Below, one piece after another: positions 8,804 through 17,954 of a stretch of DNA of 64,000 nucleotides. The translations under genes and the position numbers were made by a program. This DNA comes from Flavobacterium sp. (GTDB lineage: Bacteria; Bacteroidota; Bacteroidia; Flavobacteriales; Flavobacteriaceae). Every line of letters starts with the position of its first letter. Position 1 is the stretch's first letter. Where the stretch lies: assembly GCF_017744675.1 (NCBI RefSeq), contig NZ_JAGIAV010000004.1, positions 420,567-484,566 of the forward strand, read 5' to 3'. The notes under the pieces are model-generated. The model worked only from the letters and a program-made list of their open reading frames with translations, did not search any database and was not told where the DNA came from.

Positions 8804-9682
8804 ATGGAAGAAAAAAAAGTTCGCAACCTTTCTGAGTTTAATAATGAACTTAAACTAAAAGGCTTCAAAGCTTTTCAAATAGAAGAAGATAGTAATGCGA
8901 CCCGTATATACAGCAGAAAAGATTTCTTTAAAATATGTCTGACTACGGGACATAGCAAAATTCACTATGCCGATAAAAGTTTTGACCAGCAGGGAACCAT
9001 ATTGTTTTTTGGCAATCCTCATATACCCTACTCATGGGAAACAATTTCTACCACATATACTGGTTATACTATTTTATTTTCTGAAGAATTTCTAAAACAA
9101 TCAGAACGGTCAGAAAGCCTTCATCAATCGCCTTTTTTTAAAATTGGCGGAACACCTGTTCTCCACATTTCAGAAGAACAGAGATTGTTCCTTAATACTC
9201 TTTTTCAAAAGATGATAGAGGAACAAAAAAGTGATTATACCTATAAAGATGAACTCATAAGAAGCTATATCCATTTAATCATTCACGAATCTTTAAAATT
9301 GCAACCTTCTAAAAATAATAATGAAGGCAGAAACGGGACATCAAGGATTGCTTCTGTATTTCTTGAACTCTTAGAAAGACAATTTCCTATCGAAAGTGCA
9401 GACAGCCCTCTTCGTATGACAACAGCAAAAGATTACGCCCTAAACTTGAACATTCATGTCAACTACTTAAACCGAGCAGTGAAAGAAATCACAGGTAAGT
9501 CGACGACATCACATATTACAGAAAGAATCACAGCAGAAGCAAAAGCACTTCTTCAGCATACGGATTGGAATATTTCAGAAGTTGCATATGCGCTTGGATT
9601 TGAATATCCAACCTATTTCAATAACTTTTTTAAAAAACATACAGGAACCAATCCTAAATCATATCGAGAAATCGAAGTTTGA
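8804..9682 (+). CDS. AraC-family transcriptional regulator
   Basis: A 292-residue regulator with an N-terminal cupin-like sensing region (about 25-120) and a C-terminal double helix-turn-helix AraC domain from about residue 190 (NLNIHVNYLNRAVKEITGKSTTSHITERITAEAKALL, then NISEVAYALGFEYPTYFNNFFKKHTGTNPKSYR). It lies 88 bp upstream of a hydrolase/acetyltransferase/cupin operon. A 13-bp direct repeat with 21-bp periodicity overlaps its stop codon and the intergenic region, which is classic AraC-type binding geometry, so it probably activates that operon. The inducer is unknown. Confidence 0.9.
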   Translation: MEEKKVRNLSEFNNELKLKGFKAFQIEEDSNATRIYSRKDFFKICLTTGHSKIHYADKSFDQQGTILFFGNPHIPYSWETISTTYTGYTILFSEEFLKQSERSESLHQSPFFKIGGTPVLHISEEQRLFLNTLFQKMIEEQKSDYTYKDELIRSYIHLIIHESLKLQPSKNNNEGRNGTSRIASVFLELLERQFPIESADSPLRMTTAKDYALNLNIHVNYLNRAVKEITGKSTTSHITERITAEAKALLQHTDWNISEVAYALGFEYPTYFNNFFKKHTGTNPKSYREIEV

Positions 9683-9710
9683 TATTCTTAACTTTTGGTT
9701 TGATATTCTT
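9677..9710 (+). promoter_or_regulatory. Direct-repeat operator, probable AraC-type binding site
   Basis: GTTTGATATTCTT occurs twice, at 9677-9689 and 9698-9710, with a start-to-start distance of 21 bp, two helical turns. The downstream repeat ends 24 bp before a -7 element TAATTTTG at 9735-9742. This spacing is the standard arrangement for AraC-family activators. Confidence 0.6.
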
Positions 9711-9714
9711 TAAC

Positions 9715-9742
9715 GGCACCTGATGGTGCCCTTTTAATTTTG
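9715..9742 (+). promoter_or_regulatory. Hairpin and -7 element of the hydrolase operon
   Basis: GGCACC-TGAT-GGTGCC at 9715-9730 is followed by a T-rich tract and by TAATTTTG (9735-9742), a match to the Bacteroidota -7 consensus. The short hairpin may terminate the araC-type transcript, or it may be part of the promoter architecture. Confidence 0.4.
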
Positions 9743-9770
9743 TAGCTGTAATTTAAACCATTTTAAACAG

Positions 9771-10823
9771 ATGAAAATAACAGCATTAATTGCCGTGTCT
9801 TTTTTACTTGTCGGACAGGCATTCTCACAAAACAAAGAATCAATTCAAAATAAAAAGAAAATGAATACTACAGAACAACATTATACTTTTAAATTAAGCG
9901 ATAAAGTAACACGCCAAAAAGTAACTTTTAAGAATCGTTATGGCATTACCCTTTCAGGTGATCTTTATCTTCCAAAAAGTACAGATAAAAAATTACTTTC
10001 TGCATTAGCAATAAGCGGCCCTTTCGGGGCTGTTAAGGAACAGTCTTCAGGATTATATGCAAATCAAATGGCGGAACGCGGATTTGCAGCATTGGCTTTT
10101 GATCCATCTTATACAGGGGAAAGCAGTGGCCTGCCACGTAATGTAGCTTCACCTGATATAAATACCGAAGATTTTAGTGCCGCAGTTGATTTTTTGGGCC
10201 TCCAAAAGAATATTGACAGAGAAAAAATCGGAATTATAGGCATCTGCGGATTTGGAGGTTTTGCCTTAAATGCTTCAGCAGCTGACAAACGCATTAAAGC
10301 CGTTGCAACAACAAGCATGTACGATATGACTAGAGTAATGTCGAAAGGCTATAATGATATAGTAACTGCCGAACAACGCTCAAAAAACCTAGAACAATTG
10401 GGACAACAGCGTTGGAAAGATGCAGAAAACGGCACTTATGCGCCATCTGCAAATAATCTTCCGCAAAAACTTACCGGCAGCGAACCTCAATTTGTAAAAG
10501 AATATTTTGATTATTATAAAACACCGAGAGGTTTTCATGTTCGCTCAATCAATTCTAATGCATCTTGGACCGCAACGACACCTATTTCTTTTATGAATAT
10601 GCCAATTCTGTCTTATATTAAAGAAATAAGCCCAAGACCTGTCTTGCTTATTGCGGGTGAAAATGCACATTCTAGATATTTTAGCGAAGATGCTTTTAAA
10701 GCTGCGGCCGAACCAAAAGAATTAATGATTATACCAAATGGTGTGCATGTAGATTTGTATGATAGATTGGATAAAATTCCGTTTGAAAAGTTACAATCTT
10801 TTTTTGAAAACAATCTAAAATAA
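9771..10823 (+). CDS. Secreted alpha/beta hydrolase with Cys nucleophile (dienelactone hydrolase/YcjY-like)
   Basis: A 350-residue alpha/beta hydrolase with a cleavable signal peptide (MKITALIAVSFLLVGQAFSQ). The nucleophile elbow is GICGFGG with Cys159 in place of the usual Ser, as in dienelactone hydrolases and the YcjY group. A likely acid lies in the AGENAHSRYFSED region and the base in NGVHVDLYD near the C-terminus. FDPSYTGESSG is also typical of the group. It is first in an operon with an acetyltransferase (16 bp downstream) and a cupin lipoprotein, under the AraC direct-repeat site. The substrate is unknown; the context suggests processing of a small ester or lactone at the envelope. 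Confidence 0.8.
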   Translation: MKITALIAVSFLLVGQAFSQNKESIQNKKKMNTTEQHYTFKLSDKVTRQKVTFKNRYGITLSGDLYLPKSTDKKLLSALAISGPFGAVKEQSSGLYANQMAERGFAALAFDPSYTGESSGLPRNVASPDINTEDFSAAVDFLGLQKNIDREKIGIIGICGFGGFALNASAADKRIKAVATTSMYDMTRVMSKGYNDIVTAEQRSKNLEQLGQQRWKDAENGTYAPSANNLPQKLTGSEPQFVKEYFDYYKTPRGFHVRSINSNASWTATTPISFMNMPILSYIKEISPRPVLLIAGENAHSRYFSEDAFKAAAEPKELMIIPNGVHVDLYDRLDKIPFEKLQSFFENNLK

Positions 10824-10839
10824 GCTAAACTTTTGATTC

Positions 10840-11412
10840 ATGAGTTCAAACAAAAATAGAGAAGACATCTTTGCAAGACTTTTAAAAGGGGAAACAGCAA
10901 CACCGCAGGATCCAGAGATTCATCTTCTTCAGAAATCTTCTTATGCAACAAAACAGTTGCTTGTGAAGATGAACAGTTCTAGTGATCCTTCTGAAATCAG
11001 ATCCATATTAGGTGAGATTACAGGCAGTATTATTCACGAAAGCACTTCTGTATTTACTCCTTCTTATATTAATTATGGCAAAAATATCAAAATAGGAAAA
11101 AACGTTTTTATCAATTTCAATTGCACTTTCTTGGATTTGGGAGGCATCATTATTGAAGACAATGTCTTAATAGCTCCAAATGTAAGTCTGCTCTCTGAAG
11201 CGCATCCCATAGAACCCGAAAATAGACAGTCACTTGTACCGGGTCTTGTACATATTAAAAAAAATGTATGGATTGGAGCCAATGCAACCATTCTTCCGGG
11301 GGTTACAATTGGAGAAAATTCTATTGTAGCTTCGGGTGCGGTCGTTGCAAAAAATGTTCCTGATAATACCCTTGTTGGAGGTGTTCCTGCAAAGACGATT
11401 AAAACTCTTTAG
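10840..11412 (+). CDS. Maltose/galactoside-type O-acetyltransferase (hexapeptide repeat)
   Basis: A 190-residue left-handed beta-helix acetyltransferase of the LacA/NodL/Maa group. An N-terminal helical segment precedes hexapeptide turns (INYGKNIKIGKNVFINFNCTFLDLGGIIIEDNVLIAPNVSLL). The catalytic His is in SEAHPIEPENRQ and the acetyl-CoA site in VWIGANATILPGVTIGENSIVASGAVV. Members transfer acetyl from acetyl-CoA to hydroxyls of sugars. It is the middle gene of the AraC-controlled operon. Confidence 0.88.
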   Translation: MSSNKNREDIFARLLKGETATPQDPEIHLLQKSSYATKQLLVKMNSSSDPSEIRSILGEITGSIIHESTSVFTPSYINYGKNIKIGKNVFINFNCTFLDLGGIIIEDNVLIAPNVSLLSEAHPIEPENRQSLVPGLVHIKKNVWIGANATILPGVTIGENSIVASGAVVAKNVPDNTLVGGVPAKTIKTL

Positions 11413-11455
11413 TAAAGTAAAACATTAAACTACAGCAGTAAAAACAGAAGCAAAA

Positions 11456-11923
11456 ATGAAAAAATTAATCATTATATTCACAGTACTTTTAACTGCATGT
11501 AATTCTAAAACAAACAATATGAGCTCAACAGAAATATTTCCAAAAGGAGAACCTCTTTCTAAAGATTGGTTTACAGGCAATGCTTTTTTGAAGCCTTTAA
11601 TTGCAAGAGATAAAAATAATGAGTTCTCAGCGGGTAGCGTAACTTTCGAACCTGGGGCGAGAACAAACTGGCATACACATCCAAAAGGTCAGGTTCTGCT
11701 GGTTATTGAAGGCCAAGGGCTTTATCAGGAAAAAGGAAAACCAGCACAAACAATTCAAAAAGGAGATGTTGTCAATATTCCCGAAAATGTAGAACATTGG
11801 CATGGTGCTAACGCAGAAACTAAAATGGTTCATGTTGCAATCACCAATTTTAAAGAAGATACTCAAGTTACCTGGCTCCAACCTGTTACTGATGAAGAAT
11901 ATAAAATTGCAAATGAAAAATAA
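11456..11923 (+). CDS. Cupin-domain lipoprotein
   Basis: A 155-residue protein with a short lipoprotein signal (MKKLIIIFTVLLTAC) and one cupin domain. Metal-binding motif 1 is WHTHPKGQVLLVIEGQG; motif 2 is GDVVNIPENVEHWHGA. The sequence resembles small cupins found with carboxymuconolactone-decarboxylase-like genes and (R)-mandelonitrile lyase-type cupins. Anchoring to the envelope is inferred from the lipobox. It closes the AraC-linked operon, before the strong hairpin at 11932-11955. The reaction is unknown; a metal-dependent small-molecule function is likely. Confidence 0.82.
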   Translation: MKKLIIIFTVLLTACNSKTNNMSSTEIFPKGEPLSKDWFTGNAFLKPLIARDKNNEFSAGSVTFEPGARTNWHTHPKGQVLLVIEGQGLYQEKGKPAQTIQKGDVVNIPENVEHWHGANAETKMVHVAITNFKEDTQVTWLQPVTDEEYKIANEK

Positions 11924-11931
11924 TCATAAAA

Positions 11932-11955
11932 AAGCCCTCGCATCAACGAGGGCTT
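11932..11955. terminator. Hairpin terminator between convergent genes
   Basis: AAGCCCTCG (11932-11940) pairs with CGAGGGCTT (11947-11955) around a 6-nt loop and is followed by a T-rich tract. It serves the cupin gene and, in reverse, the monooxygenase gene. Confidence 0.85.
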
Positions 11956-11974
11956 ATTCATTTTTTATCAAAAC

Positions 11975-12997
11975 TTATCTCCAACCCAAAGCTGGCGCGA
12001 CATGTTCTAAAATAGAAGACAGAATATGAACATTGTACTCTACTCCTATCGTATTCGGAATTGTGAGCAACAAAGTATCTGCTTCTTGAATCGCTTCATC
12101 TTCAGCTAGTTCTTCGATCAATTTGTCGGGTTCTGCGGCATAGCTTTTACCAAAGATTGCTCTTTTATCTTGCTCGATATAACCAAAACTATCATTGCCT
12201 TTAGCTTGTCCGCCAAAGTAATATCGGTCTTGCTCATTGACAATCGCAAAAATCGAACGGCTAACCGAAACTCTCGCTTCACGCTGATGTCCTGCTTTTT
12301 TCCAAGCTTCTTTGTATAATCTTATCTGTTCGGCTTGCTGTACATGAAAAGGTTTTCCGTTTTCATCATACTTAAGCGTAGAACTTTGAAGATGCATTCC
12401 GTTTTCGGCAGCCCAAATGGCAGTGGCATTAGATGCAGCTCCCCACCAGATGCGTTCCCTTAAACCTTCAGAATACGGCTCGATGCGCAACAATCCAGGC
12501 GGATTCGGAAACATCGGGTACGGATTCGGTTCTGCAAATCCTTCTCCATTTAATTTATCCAAAAATTCCAGCGCTTTCTTACGCCCCATATCGGCATCGG
12601 TTTCTCCTGCATCAGGTTCATAACCAAAGTAACGCCATCCATCAATAACCTGTTCAGGTGATCCTCTGCTAATTCCCAATTGTAAACGACCTTCCGATAT
12701 TAAATCGGCAGATCCAGCATCTTCTACCATGTACATCGGGTTTTCATACCTCATATCGATTACACCTGTTCCAATTTCAATTTTGCTTGTCTTGGCTCCT
12801 ACAGCCGAAAGCAACGGAAATGGCGATGCCAGCTGCTGTGCAAAATGATGTACTCTAAAATAAGCGCCATCTATACCAATTTCTTCAGCAGCTACAGCCA
12901 AATCAATAGATTGCAGTAATGTGTCAGCCGCGGTACGTGTTTTATATGACGGATGATTAGCCCAATGCCCAAATGATAAAAATCCTATTTTCTTCAT
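11975..12997 (-). CDS. Luciferase-like (LLM class) flavin-dependent monooxygenase
   Basis: A 340-residue bacterial-luciferase-like protein: GIDGAYFRVHHFAQQLASPFPLLSAVGAKTSKIEIGTGVI in the N-terminal half, LISEGRLQLGISRGSPEQVIDGWRYFG for flavin binding, and a WWGAASNATAIWAAENGMHL segment. Members use FMNH2 or F420H2 to oxygenate small substrates. The length and single domain fit the LLM family. It stands alone, convergent with the cupin operon. A -7-like TATATTTG lies at 13022-13029 on the minus strand. The substrate is unknown. Confidence 0.88.
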   Translation of the reverse strand: MKKIGFLSFGHWANHPSYKTRTAADTLLQSIDLAVAAEEIGIDGAYFRVHHFAQQLASPFPLLSAVGAKTSKIEIGTGVIDMRYENPMYMVEDAGSADLISEGRLQLGISRGSPEQVIDGWRYFGYEPDAGETDADMGRKKALEFLDKLNGEGFAEPNPYPMFPNPPGLLRIEPYSEGLRERIWWGAASNATAIWAAENGMHLQSSTLKYDENGKPFHVQQAEQIRLYKEAWKKAGHQREARVSVSRSIFAIVNEQDRYYFGGQAKGNDSFGYIEQDKRAIFGKSYAAEPDKLIEELAEDEAIQEADTLLLTIPNTIGVEYNVHILSSILEHVAPALGWR

Positions 12998-13307
12998 AAT
13001 GGCTTTATTTTTTTATTCTCTCAAATATACGCATCATAACCGATAAAGACTATATAATTCTTTACAATAAAAATTAGGTAATATATTTATACGACTACTG
13101 TTTTTCTTTGTACTTGAAGTATACAAAGTGCAAATTTCAAATACAGCTTTAACATGTATTGCAGAATAGGATCCTTTTTAGAGTTTATTCAACAATTTGA
13201 CATAGATACTATTAAAATTGCATGGCAACTACTATAAAGAAAGAGTTTCCTTCTTTAATATGCTTATTATCAACCTAGTATTTCATCTGAATGTTGCAAG
13301 TTTTCTT

Positions 13308-13329
13308 GTTTCAAATTATAACATGAAAC
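13308..13329. promoter_or_regulatory. Palindromic operator candidate, copy 2 (upstream of aspartate operon)
   Basis: GTTTCA-N2-TTATAA-N2-TGAAAC: a perfect dyad apart from two positions per side. It is the same pattern as the site at 234-255. Its centre is 58 bp upstream of the centre of the -7 element TACTTTTG (13373-13380), and no TTG -33 element is present, which fits an activator-dependent promoter. Confidence 0.5.
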
Positions 13330-13372
13330 ATCTCTATCGCTTATTTTATGCAATTATTCTGACTTTCTAGTC

Positions 13373-13380
13373 TACTTTTG
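13373..13380 (+). promoter_or_regulatory. -7 element (TACTTTTG) of the aspartate operon
   Basis: TACTTTTG matches TAnnTTTG exactly. The predicted start is near 13386, giving a leader of about 90 nt. No -33 TTG is seen at 19-21 bp. Confidence 0.5.
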
Positions 13381-13478
13381 AAAGACCTAAAAAAAACCGT
13401 TCTCAAAAGCCCCCAGTCTTTTTCCTATTTCCTGCGATTTTCAGAATCAATTATTGATATAAACTAAAGCAAACAATT

Positions 13479-15173
13479 ATGGATTGGATTATTACTACAT
13501 TAAAAGAGTATCCCGAACTGGCTATTTTTCTCACTCTATCTCTAGGCTATTTTATCGGAAAATTTAAAATCGGAAGCTTTTCTTTAGGAACGGTTACCAG
13601 TGTTCTGCTTATTGGAGTTCTAGTTGGACAATTGGACATTGTGATTTCTCCTAACGTTAAATCTGTATTTTTTCTCATGTTTCTTTTCGCTGTAGGATAT
13701 AGTGTGGGCCCTCAATTTTTTGGGGGACTAAAAAAAGATGGACTTCCTCAAATGCTGTACGCGGCGGTAGTCTGCGTGTTATGCCTAATATGTCCGTATC
13801 TGATCGGTAAAATTATGGGATACGATATGGGACTGACGGCTGGTATGCTTGCCGGTTCGCAAACTATTTCTGCTGTTATTGGTGTTGCATCAGACACAAT
13901 CAATCAACTAGGAATTCCTGCTGATCAAAAAGCGGCTTTAATAAACAAAATCCCAGTTGCATATGCTGTAACCTATATTTTCGGAACGGCAGGATCTGCT
14001 TGGCTATTAGCTTCTATCGGACCAAAATTATTAGGCGGTAATCTTGTAGAAAAAGCCAAAGAACTCGAAATCCAGCTTGGAGGAGATGCCATTAGCGATG
14101 ATCCTAGCATTGCCTCCGCTTATGACCGTGTGATATACAACGCTTATGAGATTTCTGCACAATCTTATGCTTGCAATAAAACAGTCTTAGAAATTGAAAA
14201 CGAACTTGAAAGCAAAGGCAGACGCTTATTTATACAGCGAATCCGAAAAGGGAAAGAAATTATAGACGCTTCTCCAGAAATCGTTATTCAGGAAAACGAT
14301 GTTATCGCTTTGGGCGGAAGAAGAGAATTCATGATGAATTATGTTGCTGTAAATGAAAAAGAAGTTCTGGACATTGAACTTCTAAATTTCCCCGTAGAAG
14401 TTTTAAGTGTACTAATTGTAAAGAAAGAAGTGGTTGATAAAACACTAGCCGATTTACGACATTTGAAATACATGCATGGTGTTGTAATTAGATCATTAAA
14501 ACGAGCTGGAATTCAGATGCCAATATTGCCCAATACGGTGATGCAGAAAGGAGACATGATCGAATTAATTGGTATAAAACGAGATGTAGATCAAGTTGCT
14601 GTGCATATTGGCTATCCTGACCGTCCTACAAATGCTACCGATATGGCTTTTGTTGGTCTTGGAATCGTCTTAGGAGGACTGCTTGGCGCTTTGACTGTAA
14701 AAATTGGCGGAGTGCCCATAAGCCTTAGCACTAGTGGAGGTGCATTAATCTCTGGTCTCTTTTTCGGATGGCTAAGAGGTCAGCACCCTACTTTTGGACG
14801 AATCCCAGAACCTGCATTATGGATTATGAATAATGTTGGATTAAACATTTTCATCGCAGTAGTAGGTATTACAGCAGGACCAAGTTTTATTGTCGGATTT
14901 CAAGAAGCCGGCTGGGGACTTTTTATTGCAGGTGCTGCGGCGACATCCATTCCGTTAATTCTCGGACTTCTTCTTGGAAGATATATTTTCAAATTCCATC
15001 CTATTATAACCTTAGGATGCGCAGCTGGAGCTAGAACCACTACAGCAGCTCTAGGAGCATTGCAAGATGCTGTAAAAAGCAAAACGCCTGCTTTGGGTTA
15101 TACGGTAACCTATGCCGTTGGGAATACGCTGCTTATTATATGGGGCGTCGTAATCATTTTAATCATGAGTTAA
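13479..15173 (+). CDS. aspT: Aspartate:alanine antiporter (AspT/YidE family)
   Basis: A 564-residue inner-membrane carrier of the aspartate:alanine exchanger family. Two blocks of hydrophobic helices (about 1-190 and 385-564) flank a cytoplasmic middle with two RCK_C/TrkA_C domains (about 205-285 and 292-375). The [15 protein letters not shown] segment of the first block corresponds to [18 protein letters not shown] in the second, the duplicated Asp-Al_Ex motif. In the known system AspT swaps aspartate in for alanine out, generating proton motive force when coupled to intracellular decarboxylation. The decarboxylase gene follows directly, which makes this assignment strong. It begins the operon aspT-aspD-asparaginase-porin. 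Confidence 0.92.
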   Translation: MDWIITTLKEYPELAIFLTLSLGYFIGKFKIGSFSLGTVTSVLLIGVLVGQLDIVISPNVKSVFFLMFLFAVGYSVGPQFFGGLKKDGLPQMLYAAVVCVLCLICPYLIGKIMGYDMGLTAGMLAGSQTISAVIGVASDTINQLGIPADQKAALINKIPVAYAVTYIFGTAGSAWLLASIGPKLLGGNLVEKAKELEIQLGGDAISDDPSIASAYDRVIYNAYEISAQSYACNKTVLEIENELESKGRRLFIQRIRKGKEIIDASPEIVIQENDVIALGGRREFMMNYVAVNEKEVLDIELLNFPVEVLSVLIVKKEVVDKTLADLRHLKYMHGVVIRSLKRAGIQMPILPNTVMQKGDMIELIGIKRDVDQVAVHIGYPDRPTNATDMAFVGLGIVLGGLLGALTVKIGGVPISLSTSGGALISGLFFGWLRGQHPTFGRIPEPALWIMNNVGLNIFIAVVGITAGPSFIVGFQEAGWGLFIAGAAATSIPLILGLLLGRYIFKFHPIITLGCAAGARTTTAALGALQDAVKSKTPALGYTVTYAVGNTLLIIWGVVIILIMS

Positions 15174-15207
15174 TTCAATTATTATATAATCTCTAAACAT
15201 TTACATT

Positions 15208-16854
15208 ATGGCAATTGATATTTCTAAAATAAAAACATCTCGAGAAGTAGAGAAAACACTTCAGACCCTAAGTCCATTTGAAATTAAAAATGAATTGATT
15301 CATCTGGCAGAAGAAAGCGCGCTTAAATCTACAGCGATAACCCTAAATGCTGGAAGAGGAAACCCAAACTGGATTGCAACTGTTCCTAGAGAAGCTTTTT
15401 TTCTTTTCGGACAATTTGCATTGGAAGAATGTAGAAATGTTTTTGAAGCGCAAGGCATTTTAGCCGGAATTGTACAGAACAAAAGCGGTGTGGCTTCACG
15501 TTTTGAAACATTTTTAGCGAAACACAAAGAATCACCAGGAGCTTCTCTTTTAGAAAAAACATATCACTACGGAGTAGAAAAACATGATTTTGATGGCGAT
15601 GCATGGATTCGCGAATGGGTAGAAGCCGTAATCGGATTTAATTATCCTGTTCCTGACCGTATGCTAAATCAAATAGAAGTGATAGTTCACGATTATCTGG
15701 TTCAGGAAATGTGCGGTGTAGGAAATGACAAAGGCAAGTTTGATATTTTTGCCGTTGAAGGAGGTACTGCCGCAATGTGCTACATTTTTGATTCGTTTAT
15801 GCAAAACCACCTTACAGAACGTGGCGATAAAATAGCACTTCTCACTCCTACTTTTACACCTTATATCGAAATTCCGCAATTAGAACAATACAAATTTGAT
15901 GTTGTTTATGTGCAAGCAAGCGGAGTTGGTGAAAATGGTTTCCATACGTGGCAATATCCTAATTCTGAATTAGACAAGCTTAAAGATCCTGCTGTCAAAG
16001 TGGCTTTTGTGGTAAATCCGAGCAATCCGCCATCATCGGCAATGAGCAACGAAACGCTTAATTATATAGCAGATATAGTAAAAAATCATAATCCGGAACT
16101 GATGATTATTACAGATGATGTTTATGGAACATTTGTTAATAATTTCAGATCATTAATGGCTATTATACCGCATAATACCATCAACGTTTATTCGTTCTCC
16201 AAATATTTTGGCTGTACAGGCTGGAGACTTGGTACAATAGCCATTCATGAGGACAATATTTTTGATAAAAAAATTGCCAATTTAAGCCCAGCTCATAAAA
16301 AGCAACTGCACGAACGTTACTCTTCGTTGACATTAGAGCCTGAAAAAATTAAGTTTATTGACCGACTGGTAGCCGATAGCCGACAAGTTGCTTTAAATCA
16401 CACTGCAGGCTTATCCTTACCTCAACAATTTCAGATGATGCTTTTTTCGGCATTTTGTTTATTAGACACTCAAGATGTTTACAAAACCCTTACACAATCC
16501 ATCATTCACAAACGTCTCAACTTACTTTGGGAAGGATTAGAAGTTCCAATTCTAGAAGATCCGATGCGTGCTGGATATTATTCTGAAATTGATGTTATGG
16601 TGGCCGCAAAACACTTTTATGGGGACGATTTTGCCAATTGGCTGAAAACTAACTTCGAACCTGTTGATGTTCTTTTCCGTTTGGCAGAAAAAACAGCAAT
16701 CGTGTTATTAAACGGTGGCGGATTTGCTGGACCTGAATGGAGCATTAGAGTTTCTCTTGCCAATCTTCCAACTGATAGTTATCTAATCTTGGGTAAAAAT
16801 ATCCGTAAAATTTTATTGGAATATGTAACGAGCTGGGAAAACTCAAAAAAATAA
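15208..16854 (+). CDS. aspD: Aspartate 4-decarboxylase (bifunctional aspartate transaminase/decarboxylase)
   Basis: A 548-residue PLP enzyme of the large aspartate 4-decarboxylase type. Features are the substrate-side Arg near the C-terminus (EWSIRVSLANL), VVNPSNPPSSAMS, the ITDDVYGTF Asp/Tyr pair that contacts PLP, and the Schiff-base Lys at about residue 332 in SFSKYFGCTGWRLG. The length (about 530-550) distinguishes it from ordinary ~400-residue aspartate aminotransferases. It converts L-aspartate to L-alanine and CO2, consuming a cytoplasmic proton. It is 34 bp downstream of the antiporter gene. Confidence 0.93.
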   Translation: MAIDISKIKTSREVEKTLQTLSPFEIKNELIHLAEESALKSTAITLNAGRGNPNWIATVPREAFFLFGQFALEECRNVFEAQGILAGIVQNKSGVASRFETFLAKHKESPGASLLEKTYHYGVEKHDFDGDAWIREWVEAVIGFNYPVPDRMLNQIEVIVHDYLVQEMCGVGNDKGKFDIFAVEGGTAAMCYIFDSFMQNHLTERGDKIALLTPTFTPYIEIPQLEQYKFDVVYVQASGVGENGFHTWQYPNSELDKLKDPAVKVAFVVNPSNPPSSAMSNETLNYIADIVKNHNPELMIITDDVYGTFVNNFRSLMAIIPHNTINVYSFSKYFGCTGWRLGTIAIHEDNIFDKKIANLSPAHKKQLHERYSSLTLEPEKIKFIDRLVADSRQVALNHTAGLSLPQQFQMMLFSAFCLLDTQDVYKTLTQSIIHKRLNLLWEGLEVPILEDPMRAGYYSEIDVMVAAKHFYGDDFANWLKTNFEPVDVLFRLAEKTAIVLLNGGGFAGPEWSIRVSLANLPTDSYLILGKNIRKILLEYVTSWENSKK

Positions 16855-16884
16855 TAGAATTCTAAAATATAAACATTTGATCCT

Positions 16885-17934
16885 ATGAAAAATCTATTTA
16901 CTTTATTATTATCCGTTTTATTAGTAACAGGTATTTATGCTCAAAAATTACCTAGAATTAAAATACTTGCAACTGGAGGAACAATTGCGGGCCAAGGCGC
17001 ATCTGCAGACCGTTCTGCTTATACCGCGGGACAATTGCCGATAAAAGATTTAATTGCGGCGGTTCCAGGAATTGACAAAGTCGCAGAGATTTCGGGAGAG
17101 CAGATCTCAAATGTAGGAAGTCAGGACATGACGGTAGACATTTGGATTAAGCTGAATAAAAGAATCAACGAAATTTATAAAAATAACGAAGCAGACGGAA
17201 TCGTAATCACGCACGGAACAGATACGCAAGAAGAAACCGCTTATTTTTTATCGCTGACAGTACGATATGACAAACCCGTAATTATTACAGGTTCTATGCG
17301 TCCAGCAACAGCCATTAGCGCAGACGGTCCAAAGAATCTATACGATGCAGTAACTCTAGCAGCTTCTAAACAGGCGGCGCACAGTGGCGTTTTATTGGTA
17401 TTTAACGAATACATTTTTACAGGAAGAAGTGCTGTAAAAACCAGTACTACGCACTTAAACGCTTTTACAGCGCCTAACAATGGTCCAATCGGACAGGTTT
17501 ACGACGGAAAAGTTTCTCTTTATGAAACTCCGGTAAGAAAAGCCAATAAAAGCACTCCGTTTGATATTACAGGTTTAACTACTCTGCCTGAAGTGGCGGT
17601 TGTCGAATTATATGCCGATGCTCCTGCAACTGCAATTAATGCATATGTAGCGTCTGGAGTAAAAGGAATTGTAACTGGCGGTTTGGGTAATGGAAATCTT
17701 AATAAGATAAATTCAGATGCTGCTGCTAGCGCTGTTAAAAAAGGGATTGCCGTTGCAAGAGCTTCTAGAGTACCGTCTGGAAGAGTTACTTTATTTGACG
17801 AAACTGACGACCAGAAACTTGGAACGATTGTCGCCGATGATTTAATTCCGCAAAAAGCGAGGATTTTACTAATGCTGGGACTTACTCAAACCAGTGACAG
17901 TAAAAAACTGCAGGAATATTTCTTTGAGTATTAA
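16885..17934 (+). CDS. ansB: Type II (periplasmic) L-asparaginase
   Basis: A 349-residue asparaginase with a signal peptide (MKNLFTLLLSVLLVTGIYAQ). Signature 1 is ILATGGTIAGQG with the nucleophilic Thr; signature 2 is GIVITHGTDTQEETAYFLSLT, supplying the Thr-Asp of the second catalytic triad. ITGSMRPATAISADGP and the late GLTQTSD are also typical. It hydrolyses asparagine to aspartate and ammonia in the periplasm and so feeds aspartate to the antiporter encoded upstream. The gap to aspD is 30 bp. Confidence 0.95.
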   Translation: MKNLFTLLLSVLLVTGIYAQKLPRIKILATGGTIAGQGASADRSAYTAGQLPIKDLIAAVPGIDKVAEISGEQISNVGSQDMTVDIWIKLNKRINEIYKNNEADGIVITHGTDTQEETAYFLSLTVRYDKPVIITGSMRPATAISADGPKNLYDAVTLAASKQAAHSGVLLVFNEYIFTGRSAVKTSTTHLNAFTAPNNGPIGQVYDGKVSLYETPVRKANKSTPFDITGLTTLPEVAVVELYADAPATAINAYVASGVKGIVTGGLGNGNLNKINSDAAASAVKKGIAVARASRVPSGRVTLFDETDDQKLGTIVADDLIPQKARILLMLGLTQTSDSKKLQEYFFEY

Positions 17935-17954
17935 ACAAAATGAAATTGTAAATT

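Larger units (their letters stand above)
12998..13478. other. Intergenic region upstream of the aspartate operon
   Basis: No gene is visible in these 481 bases. They hold the 22-bp palindrome (13308-13329), the -7-type element TACTTTTG (13373-13380) for the aspartate operon, and TATATTTG (13022-13029, minus strand) for the monooxygenase. The long stretch between about 13060 and 13300 shows nothing recognisable. Confidence 0.4.
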
